A DNA stretch of 64,000 nucleotides from Brucella anthropi ATCC 49188 (GCF_000017405.1 NC_009667.1:124001-188000), one strand, 5' to 3'. Positions 29,154-41,832 are shown, counted from the stretch's first letter. The notes: generated from the letters alone by a model not told the origin. Program-made: numbers and translations.

Positions 29154-29299
29154 GAGGTTTGGCCGGTTGACCTGAGCGGTCCAACCCTATAGGGAAGCAT
29201 CAATTCTGTTGCTTCGGTGGTCGTCAGGGGAGTCGTGGACAAGTGGGTTCACGGCCAATGGGTATACGGCTTGAGAAGCTTTTTTCGTGAAAGTGGTTC

Positions 29300-31234
29300 A
29301 TGTCTTTGCCCGAAACCATCGCTCCGGCTCTGTCCGGAGCATTAGCCGCTCGCGGTTATAATACACTCACCGCCGTTCAAAATGCCGTTCTGGCACCCGA
29401 AACGCTCGATGCCGATCTTCTCGTTTCCGCACAGACCGGATCGGGCAAGACGGTTGCTTTCGGCCTTGCCATGGCTAACACCATCCTCGAAGGCGAACTG
29501 CGTTTCAGCGATGCCGGTGCGCCGCTTGCCATGATTATCGCGCCGACGCGCGAACTGGCGCTTCAGGTTCGTCGTGAGCTGGAATGGCTCTATGCCGATA
29601 CCGGTGCGCGCATTGCATCCTGCGTTGGCGGTATGGATATCCGCACCGAGCGTCGTGCGCTGGAACGTGGCGCCCACATCGTTGTCGGTACGCCGGGACG
29701 TCTGCGCGACCATATCACCCGTGATGCTCTCGACATGTCGGAACTGCGTGCCGTCGTTCTCGATGAAGCTGACGAAATGCTCGACATGGGCTTTCGCGAG
29801 GACCTCGAATTCATCCTTGGCGAAGCGCCGAAAGACCGCCGCACGCTGATGTTCTCGGCAACCGTGCCGAAGCCGATTGCCCAGCTTGCCAAGCGCTTCC
29901 AGAACGACGCGCTTCGTCTCACCGTCCAGAGCGAAACCAGCCAGCACGCCGATATCGACTATGTCGCCATGCCGGTGCCGCCGCATGAGCGCGACCACGC
30001 GATCATCAATACGCTGCTCTATTACGATTCACAGAACTCGATCATTTTCTGCTCGACCCGCGAAGCGGTGAAGCATATGGCAAGCCGGCTCTCCAATCGC
30101 GGCTTTGCCGTGGTTGCGCTGTCGGGCGAACTGAGCCAGGCCGAACGCAACAACGCCTTGCAGGCAATGCGCGACGGTCGTGCCCGCGTCTGCGTGGCAA
30201 CCGACGTTGCCGCGCGCGGCATCGATCTGCCCAATCTCGACCTCGTCATTCATGCCGATCTTCCGAACAATCCCGAGACGATGCTGCATCGTTCGGGGCG
30301 TACGGGTCGCGCCGGTCGCAAGGGCACCTGTGTGCTGGTTGTGCCGTTCTCGCGTCGCCGCACTGCAGAGCGCCTTCTGCATATGGCGAAGCTCGATGCG
30401 CAGACGGTTCCGGCACCAAGCATCGCTGCTGTTCAGGCCAAGACCAATGAGCGTATTTTGAATGCGGAAGTCTTCAACCAGCCGGTTGAAGAAGAATATC
30501 AGGATCTCCTGAAGGCGCTGACCGAGCGTTATACGCCGGAACAGATTGCCGCTGCTTTCCTCAACCGCGAAGTGGCCTCCTATCCGGCGGCGGAAGAAGT
30601 TTCCGATGCGCCGGTGCATCCGGTTGGCGGCAAGAAACCCAGAGACCGTTTTGAAAAAGGCGAACGTTCTGATCGCGGTGATCGTTTCGAACGCGGCGAG
30701 CGTCGTGAGCGTGGCGAACCGGGCGAACGTTTCGACCGCAATGCTTCTTTCGATGGCGTGTGGTTCTCGGTTTCTGCTGGTCGCAAGCATCGCGCCGATC
30801 CGAAATGGCTGCTTCCGCTCATCTGCAAGGCGGGCGATGTTTCCAAGCGCGATGTCGGTTCGATCAAGATTTTCGACAATGAAACCCGCTTTGAAATCAC
30901 TGCCTCCAAAGCCGATGAGTTCCGCCGTTCGGTCGAAGAACGCGGCACCGGCGAAAAAGGTCTTGTGATCCGCACTGCCGTTGCAGGTGCAGGCGGTGAC
31001 GCTGCTCCGCGCGAAGGCAAGGGCGGTTTCAAACCACGCGGCGACAAGTCCAAGGAAGGCGGCTTCCGGGATGGCTACAAGAGCGACGGCTATAAAGGCG
31101 ACCGCTCGAAAGGCGACAAGTGGGACAAGCCACGTGATTTCTCCCGTGGAGACGACTTCAAGAAAGATGGTTTCAAAAAGGGCGGTAAAAAGCCTGAAGG
31201 CGGCGGTTACAGCAAGAAGCGTCGCGGCGAGTAA
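29300..31234 (+). CDS. DEAD-box RNA helicase, DbpA-like
   Basis: A 644-residue ATP-dependent RNA helicase. In order: Walker A AQTGSGKT, PTRELA, GTPGRL, DEAD box LDEADEM, SAT, the second RecA domain with ARGID and HRSGRTGRAG. A charged Arg/Glu/Asp-repeat linker (about residues 450-485) precedes a DbpA-type RNA-binding domain (VWFSVSAGRKHRADPKWLLPL). The Lys/Gly/Asp-rich disordered tail covers about residues 573-644. The DbpA-type domain suggests a role in 23S rRNA or ribosome assembly, perhaps also cold adaptation. It stands alone between the repeat after polA and its own terminator. Confidence 0.93.
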   Translation: MSLPETIAPALSGALAARGYNTLTAVQNAVLAPETLDADLLVSAQTGSGKTVAFGLAMANTILEGELRFSDAGAPLAMIIAPTRELALQVRRELEWLYADTGARIASCVGGMDIRTERRALERGAHIVVGTPGRLRDHITRDALDMSELRAVVLDEADEMLDMGFREDLEFILGEAPKDRRTLMFSATVPKPIAQLAKRFQNDALRLTVQSETSQHADIDYVAMPVPPHERDHAIINTLLYYDSQNSIIFCSTREAVKHMASRLSNRGFAVVALSGELSQAERNNALQAMRDGRARVCVATDVAARGIDLPNLDLVIHADLPNNPETMLHRSGRTGRAGRKGTCVLVVPFSRRRTAERLLHMAKLDAQTVPAPSIAAVQAKTNERILNAEVFNQPVEEEYQDLLKALTERYTPEQIAAAFLNREVASYPAAEEVSDAPVHPVGGKKPRDRFEKGERSDRGDRFERGERRERGEPGERFDRNASFDGVWFSVSAGRKHRADPKWLLPLICKAGDVSKRDVGSIKIFDNETRFEITASKADEFRRSVEERGTGEKGLVIRTAVAGAGGDAAPREGKGGFKPRGDKSKEGGFRDGYKSDGYKGDRSKGDKWDKPRDFSRGDDFKKDGFKKGGKKPEGGGYSKKRRGE

Positions 31235-31250
31235 ATAACCACGATAAAAG

Positions 31251-31280
31251 AAAAGCCCGCTAAATAGCGGGCTTTTCTTT
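31251..31280 (+). terminator. Rho-independent terminator after the DEAD-box helicase gene
   Basis: AAAAGCCCGCTA (31251-31262) and TAGCGGGCTTTT (31265-31276) are perfect arms with a 2-base centre, followed by CTTT. It lies 16 bp after the helicase stop. Confidence 0.88.
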
Positions 31281-31289
31281 GGGTATTAT

Positions 31290-31324
31290 AAAACCCCGAG
31301 AAGCTTTCCGGCTTTTCGGGGTTT
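31290..31324 (-). terminator. Rho-independent terminator after gyrB
   Basis: AAACCCCGAGAAG (31291-31303) pairs with CTTTTCGGGGTTT (31312-31324), with one G-U pair. On the bottom strand the hairpin follows the gyrB stop by 7 bp and ends in TTTT. With the preceding hairpin it insulates the convergent helicase and gyrB genes. Confidence 0.82.
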
Positions 31325-31331
31325 GTGTTTT

Positions 31332-33824
<2,493 letters not shown>

Positions 33825-34025
33825 TCACGCGACAAACATGGCTTTAATATAGGTGCTAAAGGCTTTTTTTCCAAATTTTGGCGGTAAATTTGCCGGGGAT
33901 TCCGGCAGTTGGTTCATATGAGAACAGTACCGGTGCCGCTTGGCTTCTGGAACCGCCACAATTGACGCTTATATCGGGTTTGACGGGGGCGTTCTCGACC
34001 TGTTTTATGACGAAAGGAACGCTTG

Positions 34026-35420
34026 ATGGAAATTGCGAACGTCATGAGCGAAAGACCGGTTCCATTTGTGCCGCCCGCACCGCGCCCGCGCGAAAAGCCG
34101 GTGGGGCGTTTCGAGATGATGCGGGTCGTCTACAAGAACCCGCTCGAGCTTTGGGGTGAGCCTTCTTATAACGAGCGGTGGATTTCCGTCAGCTGGTTCG
34201 GCATGAAAACCATCATCGCCAATGATCCGGGGCTGATCCGCCATGTGCTGGTCGACAATGCAGCCAATTATCCCATGTCCGCCATTCGTCAGCGCGTACT
34301 ACGCCCCTTGTTGCGCGATGGCCTGCTGACGGCTGAAGGCCAGGTGTGGAAGCGGTCGCGAAAAGCCATGGCGCCGGTTTTCACGCCGCGTCATATCGGT
34401 GGTTTTGCCGAGGCCATGCGCGACCGGTCGCTGCAGTTCGTTGAGCGATACAAGACCCCCGGTACGATTACCGATGTCGCCCATGACATGACGCTCCTGA
34501 CCTATGATATTCTGGCGGAGACGCTGTTTTCCGGCGAGATCGCAGGCGATCCAAACGATTTCGCACATCAGATCGACAAGCTGTTCGAGACCATGGGGCG
34601 GGTCGATCCGTTCGACCTTCTGGGACTGCCCGACTGGTTGCCGCGTCTCACACGTCTGCGTGGACAGCAATCGCTTGGCTTCTTTCGTGAGCTGGTCTCA
34701 AACACCATCGAGCTGCGTAAAACGCGCATGGACAGGCAAGAAGACGTGCCGAGCGACTTCCTTACCCTGCTGTTGCGGGCCGAAGGACCAGACGGCCTGA
34801 GCCGCTCCGAGATCGAGGACAACATCATCACCTTCATTGGCGCCGGTCACGAGACAACCGCCCGAGCGCTTGGCTGGACGCTTTATCTGCTCGCCAAGGC
34901 ACCGCAAGAGCGCGAACTCATCGAATTGGAAATCGACGGCTTTTTTGCAAAAGGCGGACGTGATCTGCCGCCGCAGGAATGGCTGGCATCGCTGCCTTTC
35001 GCACGTGCGGCCTTCGAGGAGGCTATGCGGCTATATCCGCCAGCGCCGTCGATCAATCGCGAGGCGGCGACCGACGATACATACGATGACTTGAAAATCC
35101 CGAAGGGCGCGACCGTGCTGGTTATGCCATGGGTCATTCATCGTCATAGGCTCTACTGGGATCAGCCGGACGCTTTCATGCCTGAACGCTTCTGGCCCGA
35201 AAACCGCGACAAGCTCGACCGCTTTCAATATTTGCCCTTCGGGGCAGGCCCGCGCGTCTGTATCGGCGCAAGCTTTGCCTTGCAGGAGGCTGTGATTGCA
35301 CTCGCCATCCTGCTCGACGGTCGTCGTTTCGAGGTGCTGGAAACGACGAAGCCATGGCCCGTGCAGAAGCTCACTACTCAGCCGCAAGGTGGTCTACCGA
35401 TGAAAGTGATGAAGCGCTGA
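34026..35420 (+). CDS. Cytochrome P450
   Basis: A 464-residue haem monooxygenase. The I-helix oxygen-binding motif GAGHETTA, the K-helix EEAMRLYPPAP (ExxR) and the haem-ligand loop FGAGPRVCIGA with Cys412 are all intact. There is no membrane anchor, as expected for bacterial soluble P450s that need separate ferredoxin partners; none is encoded nearby. The substrate is unknown. AAAGGAA precedes ATG 34026. Its TGA abuts the stop codon of fghA on the other strand with no bases between. Oxidative demethylation by a P450 releases formaldehyde, which would make the neighbour meaningful, but that is inference. Confidence 0.93.
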   Translation: MEIANVMSERPVPFVPPAPRPREKPVGRFEMMRVVYKNPLELWGEPSYNERWISVSWFGMKTIIANDPGLIRHVLVDNAANYPMSAIRQRVLRPLLRDGLLTAEGQVWKRSRKAMAPVFTPRHIGGFAEAMRDRSLQFVERYKTPGTITDVAHDMTLLTYDILAETLFSGEIAGDPNDFAHQIDKLFETMGRVDPFDLLGLPDWLPRLTRLRGQQSLGFFRELVSNTIELRKTRMDRQEDVPSDFLTLLLRAEGPDGLSRSEIEDNIITFIGAGHETTARALGWTLYLLAKAPQERELIELEIDGFFAKGGRDLPPQEWLASLPFARAAFEEAMRLYPPAPSINREAATDDTYDDLKIPKGATVLVMPWVIHRHRLYWDQPDAFMPERFWPENRDKLDRFQYLPFGAGPRVCIGASFALQEAVIALAILLDGRRFEVLETTKPWPVQKLTTQPQGGLPMKVMKR

Positions 35421-36257
35421 TTAGCTCTTAAGGCGTTCAGCGTGCCATTTCAGATGATCATCCATGAAGGTCGAGATGAAGAAATATGAATGGTCATAGC
35501 CTTCACGCATATTGAGCGTGAGAGGAATGCCAGCCTTCTTGCAAGCCTCTTCCAGAAGCCACGGACGCAAGCCATCATCAAGAAAACCGTCTGCGGTACC
35601 CTGATCGACCAGAAATTCCGGGAACCGATAGCCGTCTTCGATGAGCAGCGTGGCGTCATAGGCGCGCCAAGCCCGTTCTTCCGGTCCGAGATATTTTTCC
35701 AGTGCCGGTCTGGACCAGTCTGCAGTAGAAGATTGGACGATGGGTGCAAAGGCGGATGCTGACTTGAAGCGATCCGGATTCTTGAGCGCAATTGTTAAAG
35801 CGCCATGTCCGCCCATGGAATGGCCGGTGATCGCCTGTCGCGACATATCGAGCGGGAACTCGCGTCCCACCAGATCGGTCAATTCCTTCGTGATATAGCT
35901 ATACATCTGATAGTTTTTGGCAAATGGCTCCTGCGTGGCATTGACGTAGAAACCAGCACCTTTGCCGAACTGCCAGTTGTCCGGCTCATCCGGAATGTCA
36001 TCGCCGCGCGGGCTTGTATCTGGGCAAATGACGGCAATTCCCAGCTCTGCGGCCATTTGCCGATATTCGCCTTTGTCCATGACATTCTGATGCGTGCAGG
36101 TAAGGCCGGAAAGATACCAGAGTACAGGCACCGGACCGTCTTTTGCTTGCGGCGGCAGGAAGACGGCAAAGGTCATGTCGCACTGGTTCGTCTCGCTTTT
36201 GTGGCGATAGACGCCTTGCGTTCCGTCAAAGCACTTTGCAGTCGAAATCGTTTTCAT
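35421..36257 (-). CDS. fghA: S-formylglutathione hydrolase
   Basis: A 278-residue serine esterase of the esterase D family that hydrolyses S-formylglutathione to formate and glutathione, the last step of glutathione-dependent formaldehyde removal. Visible are LSGLTCTHQNV, the nucleophile elbow GHSMGGHGAL, and the late DQGTADGFL and YDHSYFFI segments carrying the catalytic Asp and His. ATG 36257 (MKTIST) gives the family length; the frame is open to 36302. It is the last gene of the leftward frmR operon, 19 bp after the DUF1345 gene. Confidence 0.95.
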   Translation of the reverse strand: MKTISTAKCFDGTQGVYRHKSETNQCDMTFAVFLPPQAKDGPVPVLWYLSGLTCTHQNVMDKGEYRQMAAELGIAVICPDTSPRGDDIPDEPDNWQFGKGAGFYVNATQEPFAKNYQMYSYITKELTDLVGREFPLDMSRQAITGHSMGGHGALTIALKNPDRFKSASAFAPIVQSSTADWSRPALEKYLGPEERAWRAYDATLLIEDGYRFPEFLVDQGTADGFLDDGLRPWLLEEACKKAGIPLTLNMREGYDHSYFFISTFMDDHLKWHAERLKS

Positions 36258-36276
36258 AGAAAATTTCCAGTTTTGT

Positions 36277-36933
36277 TCAGCTTCCGAGCACCACCGCAAC
36301 ATTGACAGAAGCGGCGACCAGCACGGTATTGAAAAAGAAGGAGACGATGCTGTGCAGCAGCGTGACCTTGCGCATGGCAGGCGTCGTCACACTCGTATCG
36401 GAGGTTTGTGCCGTCATGCCGATGACATAGGCGAAATAGGCAAAATCCCAGCCGGATGGTTCTGGTGTACCGGGGAATTCGAAGCCGCCACGATAACGGC
36501 TGGCATGGCTGGTATCGTCGCCAGCCGGCTCACCTGGTTGCCAATACATATGCGCATAATGGATCGCCGTCATCATATGAATGGTGAACCAGCCGAGGGG
36601 CACGGACGCGAGTGTCATCACCAGTGAAAATGTATCGGCCTTTTTCTCGCCGTTGATGAGAATGAACAGCGAGACGATTGCCACGAGAACGGTCGCAAAA
36701 GTCACCAGAAAAATGATCCAGATAGGTTCGTCGGCGCTTGCAGCGTGCTTTTTCAAAAAGCTTGTCGTGAGCTTTGGCAGGGCAGATGCCGCCAGCCCCA
36801 GATAGAGTACGAAAAAGCAGTTTGCGCCGATGACCGGAGCAAGAGGACTTTTGAAAAGCCAGGCAATGATAAATGTTGCTACGCCGCCAAGAGCACCAAG
36901 ATAGAACGACATATGGCGGCGCAGCAGAAACAT
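36277..36933 (-). CDS. DUF1345 family membrane protein
   Basis: A 218-residue integral membrane protein with about five or six hydrophobic segments. The central YFAYVIGMTAQTSDTSVTTPAMRKVTLLHS block is characteristic of DUF1345. Its function is not known. The ATG at 36933 shares its A with the TGA of the upstream GNAT gene (TGATG), implying translational coupling; the frame continues open well upstream but inside that gene. It sits between frmA and fghA in the formaldehyde operon, so a role in handling formaldehyde, formate or a related stress is possible. Confidence 0.85.
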   Translation of the reverse strand: MFLLRRHMSFYLGALGGVATFIIAWLFKSPLAPVIGANCFFVLYLGLAASALPKLTTSFLKKHAASADEPIWIIFLVTFATVLVAIVSLFILINGEKKADTFSLVMTLASVPLGWFTIHMMTAIHYAHMYWQPGEPAGDDTSHASRYRGGFEFPGTPEPSGWDFAYFAYVIGMTAQTSDTSVTTPAMRKVTLLHSIVSFFFNTVLVAASVNVAVVLGS

Positions 36934-37405
36934 CAGGCGACCTTTTCTCTTGGTTCCAATCGCATATCGACATGCGGAATGCCGTCTTCGAGATATTCTT
37001 CCGAAATCGCGACAAAGCCGAACGACCCGTAGAATTTCTGCAAATGGCTCTGTCCGCCAAGTTCGATCGCTATGCCCGGAAAACGGGCATGAGCGAAATC
37101 GATTGCCTCTTTCATTAGGCGCTGACCAAGCTTGTAACCACGATAATCCGGCGCCACGACGACGCGCCCGATTTTCACCGGCTTGCCAGCCTGTTCCGGT
37201 GGCAGAACTCGCAGCGATGCTGCAAGTTCCTCGCCGTCGAGAATGCGCAGGTGAAACGCCTCGAAATCCTTGCCGTCGATTTCCGGGTAAGGGCATTTCT
37301 GCTCCACCACGAAAACGTCCACGCGCAGCTTCAGCATCGCATAAAGCGCGCGCGGGCTCAGATTGTCGAGTTCATCCCATTGGGAAACGAGAAGCTTTTC
37401 ACTCA

Positions 37406-37406
<1 letters not shown>
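36933..37406 (-). CDS. ElaA-like GNAT N-acetyltransferase
   Basis: A 157-residue acetyltransferase of the ElaA type. The N-terminal LYAMLKLRVDVFVVEQKCPYPEIDG is the ElaA signature, and the acetyl-CoA-binding RGYKLGQRLM and FYGSFGFV follow. The acceptor is unknown. The start overlaps the frmA stop as TGATG, and its own stop overlaps the DUF1345 start in the same way, so frmA, this gene and DUF1345 are tightly coupled. That arrangement suggests it is a stable part of the formaldehyde-responsive operon. Confidence 0.88.
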
Positions 37407-38518
<1,112 letters not shown>

Positions 38519-38559
38519 GACGATGTTTCTCCCTTTCAGTCTATCTTAGAGCAACGCAC

Positions 38560-38829
38560 TCATTTGAGGTAGGTGCGTAGAATCCGCATGATTTCGTCGA
38601 TTTGTGTATCGGGATCAGCTTTGGTTTCCTGTCCAAATGTCTCACGGAAGTGACTTTCCAGCACTTCCGCCATCAACCCGTTGGCTGCACCGCGCAGTGC
38701 TGCAATCTGCTGCAACAATGCCGCGCATTCTGTGCCAGCCTCCACCGCGCGCTCCAGCGCTTCGGCCTGTCCGCGAATGCGGCGCAGGCGAGTCAAGGCG
38801 CGCTTCTTGTCTTCCGGTGAATGCGGCAT
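38560..38829 (-). CDS. frmR: FrmR-type formaldehyde-responsive transcriptional repressor
   Basis: An 89-residue all-helical repressor of the CsoR/RcnR family. Pro2, Cys35 and His60 are present, the residues expected for formaldehyde sensing by FrmR (formaldehyde bridges Pro2 and Cys35 in the E. coli protein). The sequence RLRRIRGQAEALERAVE is the family DNA-binding helix, and the C-terminal IRMI/ILRTYLK end matches FrmR rather than nickel-sensing RcnR. It heads the operon with frmA and fghA, which supports the assignment, and has an FrmR-type operator 29 bp upstream of its ATG. Confidence 0.93.
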   Translation of the reverse strand: MPHSPEDKKRALTRLRRIRGQAEALERAVEAGTECAALLQQIAALRGAANGLMAEVLESHFRETFGQETKADPDTQIDEIMRILRTYLK

Positions 38830-38857
38830 GGAAACTCCCGATATCAGCGAAATCTAT

Positions 38858-38874
38858 ATACTCTAGGGGAGTAT
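38858..38874 (-). promoter_or_regulatory. FrmR operator overlapping the frm promoter
   Basis: On the bottom strand ATACTCCCCTAGAGTAT is an inverted repeat of form TACT-CCCC-N3-AGTA, the shape bound by RcnR/FrmR proteins (TACT, a run of G/C, AGTA). It adjoins a TATACT-like stretch that may be the -10 element. FrmR bound here would block the operon until formaldehyde releases it. Confidence 0.75.
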
Positions 38875-38875
38875 G

Positions 38876-39319
38876 TCAATTGTTGGTCGCCAGCCGCAGA
38901 TGCAGGAGTGGATAGGGGCGTCCCTGGTCGTCTGTCTCCGAATGCCCGGTTTCGACAAACCCCATATGCCGGTAAAAGCCGACACCCTGCAGGTTCTGCT
39001 CGTTCACATCGACTGTCAGCGGACTGCCGAGCGTTTTTGCATGCGCTATCATCTGTTTGCCGATGCCTTTGCCGCGCTGATCAGGTGCGATGAACAGGCT
39101 GTCGATATGATGCTCGCTCATGCCCATGAAGCCGACCGGCTTGCCAGCGTCTTCAATAAGCCAGACTTCGACGTTCGGCAGATATTGCTCGGCCACCAGC
39201 TTTTCGATTTCCAGAAAATCATCGCGGCTCAGGAAGTCATGCGTAGCGAGAACGCTGGCGCGCCAGATTTCAGTCAACGCGGGCGCATCGGCCCTGTTCG
39301 ATTTTCGAATATGGATCAT
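38876..39319 (-). CDS. YjaB-like GNAT N-acetyltransferase
   Basis: A 147-residue acetyltransferase closely matching the E. coli YjaB pattern: ATHDFLS, VGFMGMSEHHIDSLFI, the acetyl-CoA loop DQRGKGIGKQM, VNEQNLQGVGFY, and the C-terminal HSETDDQGRPYPLLHL. YjaB-type enzymes can acetylate protein lysines. ATG 39319 is preceded by GGGAACGCAC; an in-frame GTG at 39343 is less likely. The stop codon lies one base from the FrmR operator, so unterminated transcription would run into frmR. It is divergent from hrpB. Confidence 0.88.
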   Translation of the reverse strand: MIHIRKSNRADAPALTEIWRASVLATHDFLSRDDFLEIEKLVAEQYLPNVEVWLIEDAGKPVGFMGMSEHHIDSLFIAPDQRGKGIGKQMIAHAKTLGSPLTVDVNEQNLQGVGFYRHMGFVETGHSETDDQGRPYPLLHLRLATNN

Positions 39320-39375
39320 GTGCGTTCCCTGTGTGATAAGCACGAAAGCGGAAGCCTTATCTGACGGAAATTATT

Positions 39376-41832
39376 TTGACGAGCCTGCCCGACCTTCCTG
39401 TGACACGAATTCTGCCTCAGCTGGATGAGGCATTGGCGCATCATGCGAGCGCAGTCCTTGTCGCGCCGCCCGGTGCGGGCAAGACGACACTGGTACCTAT
39501 TCATATGCTGAACGCGGACTGGCGCAAGGATGGCACGATCGTGCTGCTTGAACCGCGTCGTCTGGCGGCACGTGCAGCTGCTCGCCGCATGGCGCAGCTC
39601 CTGGGCGAGGAACCGGGTGAAACGGTCGGCTACCGGATGCGCCTTGAAAGCAAGGTATCAGGGAAAACCAAGATCCTCGTCGTTACTGAGGGCGTCTTTG
39701 CGCGCATGATCCTGGACGATCCAGACCTCAAGGGTGTCGCCGCAGTCCTGTTTGATGAGTTCCATGAACGCAGTCTCGATGCGGATTTTGGACTGGCGCT
39801 GGCGCTGGATGTGCAGGCAGCCTTGCGTGACGACCTCAAAATTATTGTCATGTCGGCAACACTGGATGGCGCTCGCGTGGCTCAACTGTTGGGCGATGCG
39901 CCGGTGATCGAAAGTGAGGGGCGCGCTTATCCCGTCGATATTCGCTATCGCGATCGCAAAGCGGATGAACGGGTCGAGGACGCGATGGTGCGTACGATCC
40001 GTGATGCGCTGGCAAATGAAACCGGCAGTATCCTCGCCTTCCTGCCGGGGCAGGGCGAGATTGAGCGCACGGCAGGCATTCTGGAAAAATTACTGCCTGC
40101 CAATATCATTCTGGCACCGCTTTACGGTGCAATGGAAGGCCGCGATCAGGATGCGGCGATCAAGCCTCTACCGACAGGCCACCGCAAGGTGGTGCTGGCG
40201 ACTTCGATTGCAGAAACCTCTATCACCATTGATGGCGTACGCGTGGTGATCGATTCAGGCCTTGCACGCCAGCCGAAATATGAACCGGCCACGGGCCTCA
40301 CCCGGCTTGAAACCGTGCGGACTTCGCGTGCAAGTGCCGATCAACGTGCTGGCCGTGCGGGTCGTACAGAACCGGGCATTGCCATTCGCCTCTGGCATCA
40401 GGGGCAGACGGCGTCGCTCCCCGCTTTTTCACCACCGGAAATTCTCGAAGCTGATTTGTCGGGCCTTGTGCTGGATGCGGCTGCGTGGGGTGTGACCGAT
40501 CCGGCAATATTATCGCTGCTCGACAAACCGCCGGCACCTGCGCTCAAAGAAGCCAAGGCGCTGCTTATGCGGCTCGGTGCGCTGGATGAAGCGGGACGAT
40601 TGACGCCCGACGGTGAAGCCATGCGCTCTTTGGCCCTGCCTGCACGTCTGGCACATATGGTTGCAGAAGCTGGCAAGCGCGGCGAGGTGCAAAAGGCTGC
40701 TGAACTCGCTGTTTTGTTGACCGAACGCGGCCTTGGCGGCAATGAAACCGACCTTGATACGCGCATGTCGCGGTTCCGCAATGACCGATCAGATCGTGCA
40801 CAGCGTGCAAAAGGGCTGGCACGGCGGCTTGCAGCAAATGTCCCAAACAAGGGTGAGGTGGCAGGCTCAAGCGTAGGTCGTATGCTCATTGATGCTTATC
40901 CGGACCGCATAGCCAAGGCTCGCGGGCAGATGGGGCAGTTTCTTCTGGCCAATGGACGTGGCGGCGAGGTCGATCCCGCTATCAGCCTCAGCAGGGCGCC
41001 ATGGCTTGTGGTTGCCGATATGTCTGGAAGAGCGGGCCGCGCCCGCATTCTTTCTGCCGCGGAAGTTTCGGAAACCGAAATCCGCGCAGCCCTTGGTAAC
41101 AGGATCGAAAGTGGACGACAGGTCGTCTATGACGCGGAAAAGAACGCCCTGCGGGCTCGTGAGGCTGTGCGCATTGGTGCGATAGCTCTCTCCGAAAAGC
41201 CGCTCGCCGCTCCTTCGGGAGCTGCCGCCGACGAAGGCGTGATTGCCGCCGTGCGTGAACATGGCCTCGATATTCTGCCATGGGGCAAGGAAACCGATAT
41301 TCTGCGTCGTCGCCTTGGCTGGCTTCATCGCGGCCTTGGTGATCCGTGGCCTTCGATGGATAGCGACCATCTCATCGAAAGGCTGGACGATTGGCTGCTG
41401 CCCTTCCTGACGGGCGAAGCGCAACTTGACCGCATTCCCGGGCACGTGTTGAAGAACGGTCTGATGAGCCTTGTACCCTTCGATCTGCAGCGTAGTGTCG
41501 ACCAGCTTGCGCCGACGCATTTCGAAGTGCCGACCGGATCGAATATTCCGATTCGCTATGACGCCGAAGAGCCGGTGATCGCAGTTCGTGTCCAGGAGCT
41601 TTTCGGTCTTGGGGTGCATCCGGCCATCGCCAATGGCAAGGTGCCGCTCTTGCTGGAACTTCTTTCTCCAGCTCATCGCCCGATCCAGATCACCCGTGAT
41701 CTTCCCGGCTTCTGGAAGGGATCATGGGCGGATGTGCGCGCCGACATGCGCGGACGCTACCCGAAGCATGTCTGGCCGGAAGACCCGGCCAATGCGGAAG
41801 CGACGCGTCGCGCCAAGCCACGCGGAACCTGA
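39376..41832 (+). CDS. hrpB: ATP-dependent RNA helicase HrpB
   Basis: An 818-residue DEAH-type helicase of the HrpB family. Walker A APPGAGKTT, the DEFH box (FDEFHERSLDAD), SATLDG, TSIAETSITIDGVRVVIDSG and the QRAGRAGR motif VI are in order, followed by the HrpB-specific C-terminal domain ending in a basic tail. I accept a TTG start at 39376, because ACGGAA lies at proper spacing and the following SLPDLPVTRILPQLDEAL is the usual N-terminus; an in-frame GTG nine codons on is the alternative. Cellular role in bacteria is poorly defined (RNA metabolism). Confidence 0.93.
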   Translation: MTSLPDLPVTRILPQLDEALAHHASAVLVAPPGAGKTTLVPIHMLNADWRKDGTIVLLEPRRLAARAAARRMAQLLGEEPGETVGYRMRLESKVSGKTKILVVTEGVFARMILDDPDLKGVAAVLFDEFHERSLDADFGLALALDVQAALRDDLKIIVMSATLDGARVAQLLGDAPVIESEGRAYPVDIRYRDRKADERVEDAMVRTIRDALANETGSILAFLPGQGEIERTAGILEKLLPANIILAPLYGAMEGRDQDAAIKPLPTGHRKVVLATSIAETSITIDGVRVVIDSGLARQPKYEPATGLTRLETVRTSRASADQRAGRAGRTEPGIAIRLWHQGQTASLPAFSPPEILEADLSGLVLDAAAWGVTDPAILSLLDKPPAPALKEAKALLMRLGALDEAGRLTPDGEAMRSLALPARLAHMVAEAGKRGEVQKAAELAVLLTERGLGGNETDLDTRMSRFRNDRSDRAQRAKGLARRLAANVPNKGEVAGSSVGRMLIDAYPDRIAKARGQMGQFLLANGRGGEVDPAISLSRAPWLVVADMSGRAGRARILSAAEVSETEIRAALGNRIESGRQVVYDAEKNALRAREAVRIGAIALSEKPLAAPSGAAADEGVIAAVREHGLDILPWGKETDILRRRLGWLHRGLGDPWPSMDSDHLIERLDDWLLPFLTGEAQLDRIPGHVLKNGLMSLVPFDLQRSVDQLAPTHFEVPTGSNIPIRYDAEEPVIAVRVQELFGLGVHPAIANGKVPLLLELLSPAHRPIQITRDLPGFWKGSWADVRADMRGRYPKHVWPEDPANAEATRRAKPRGT

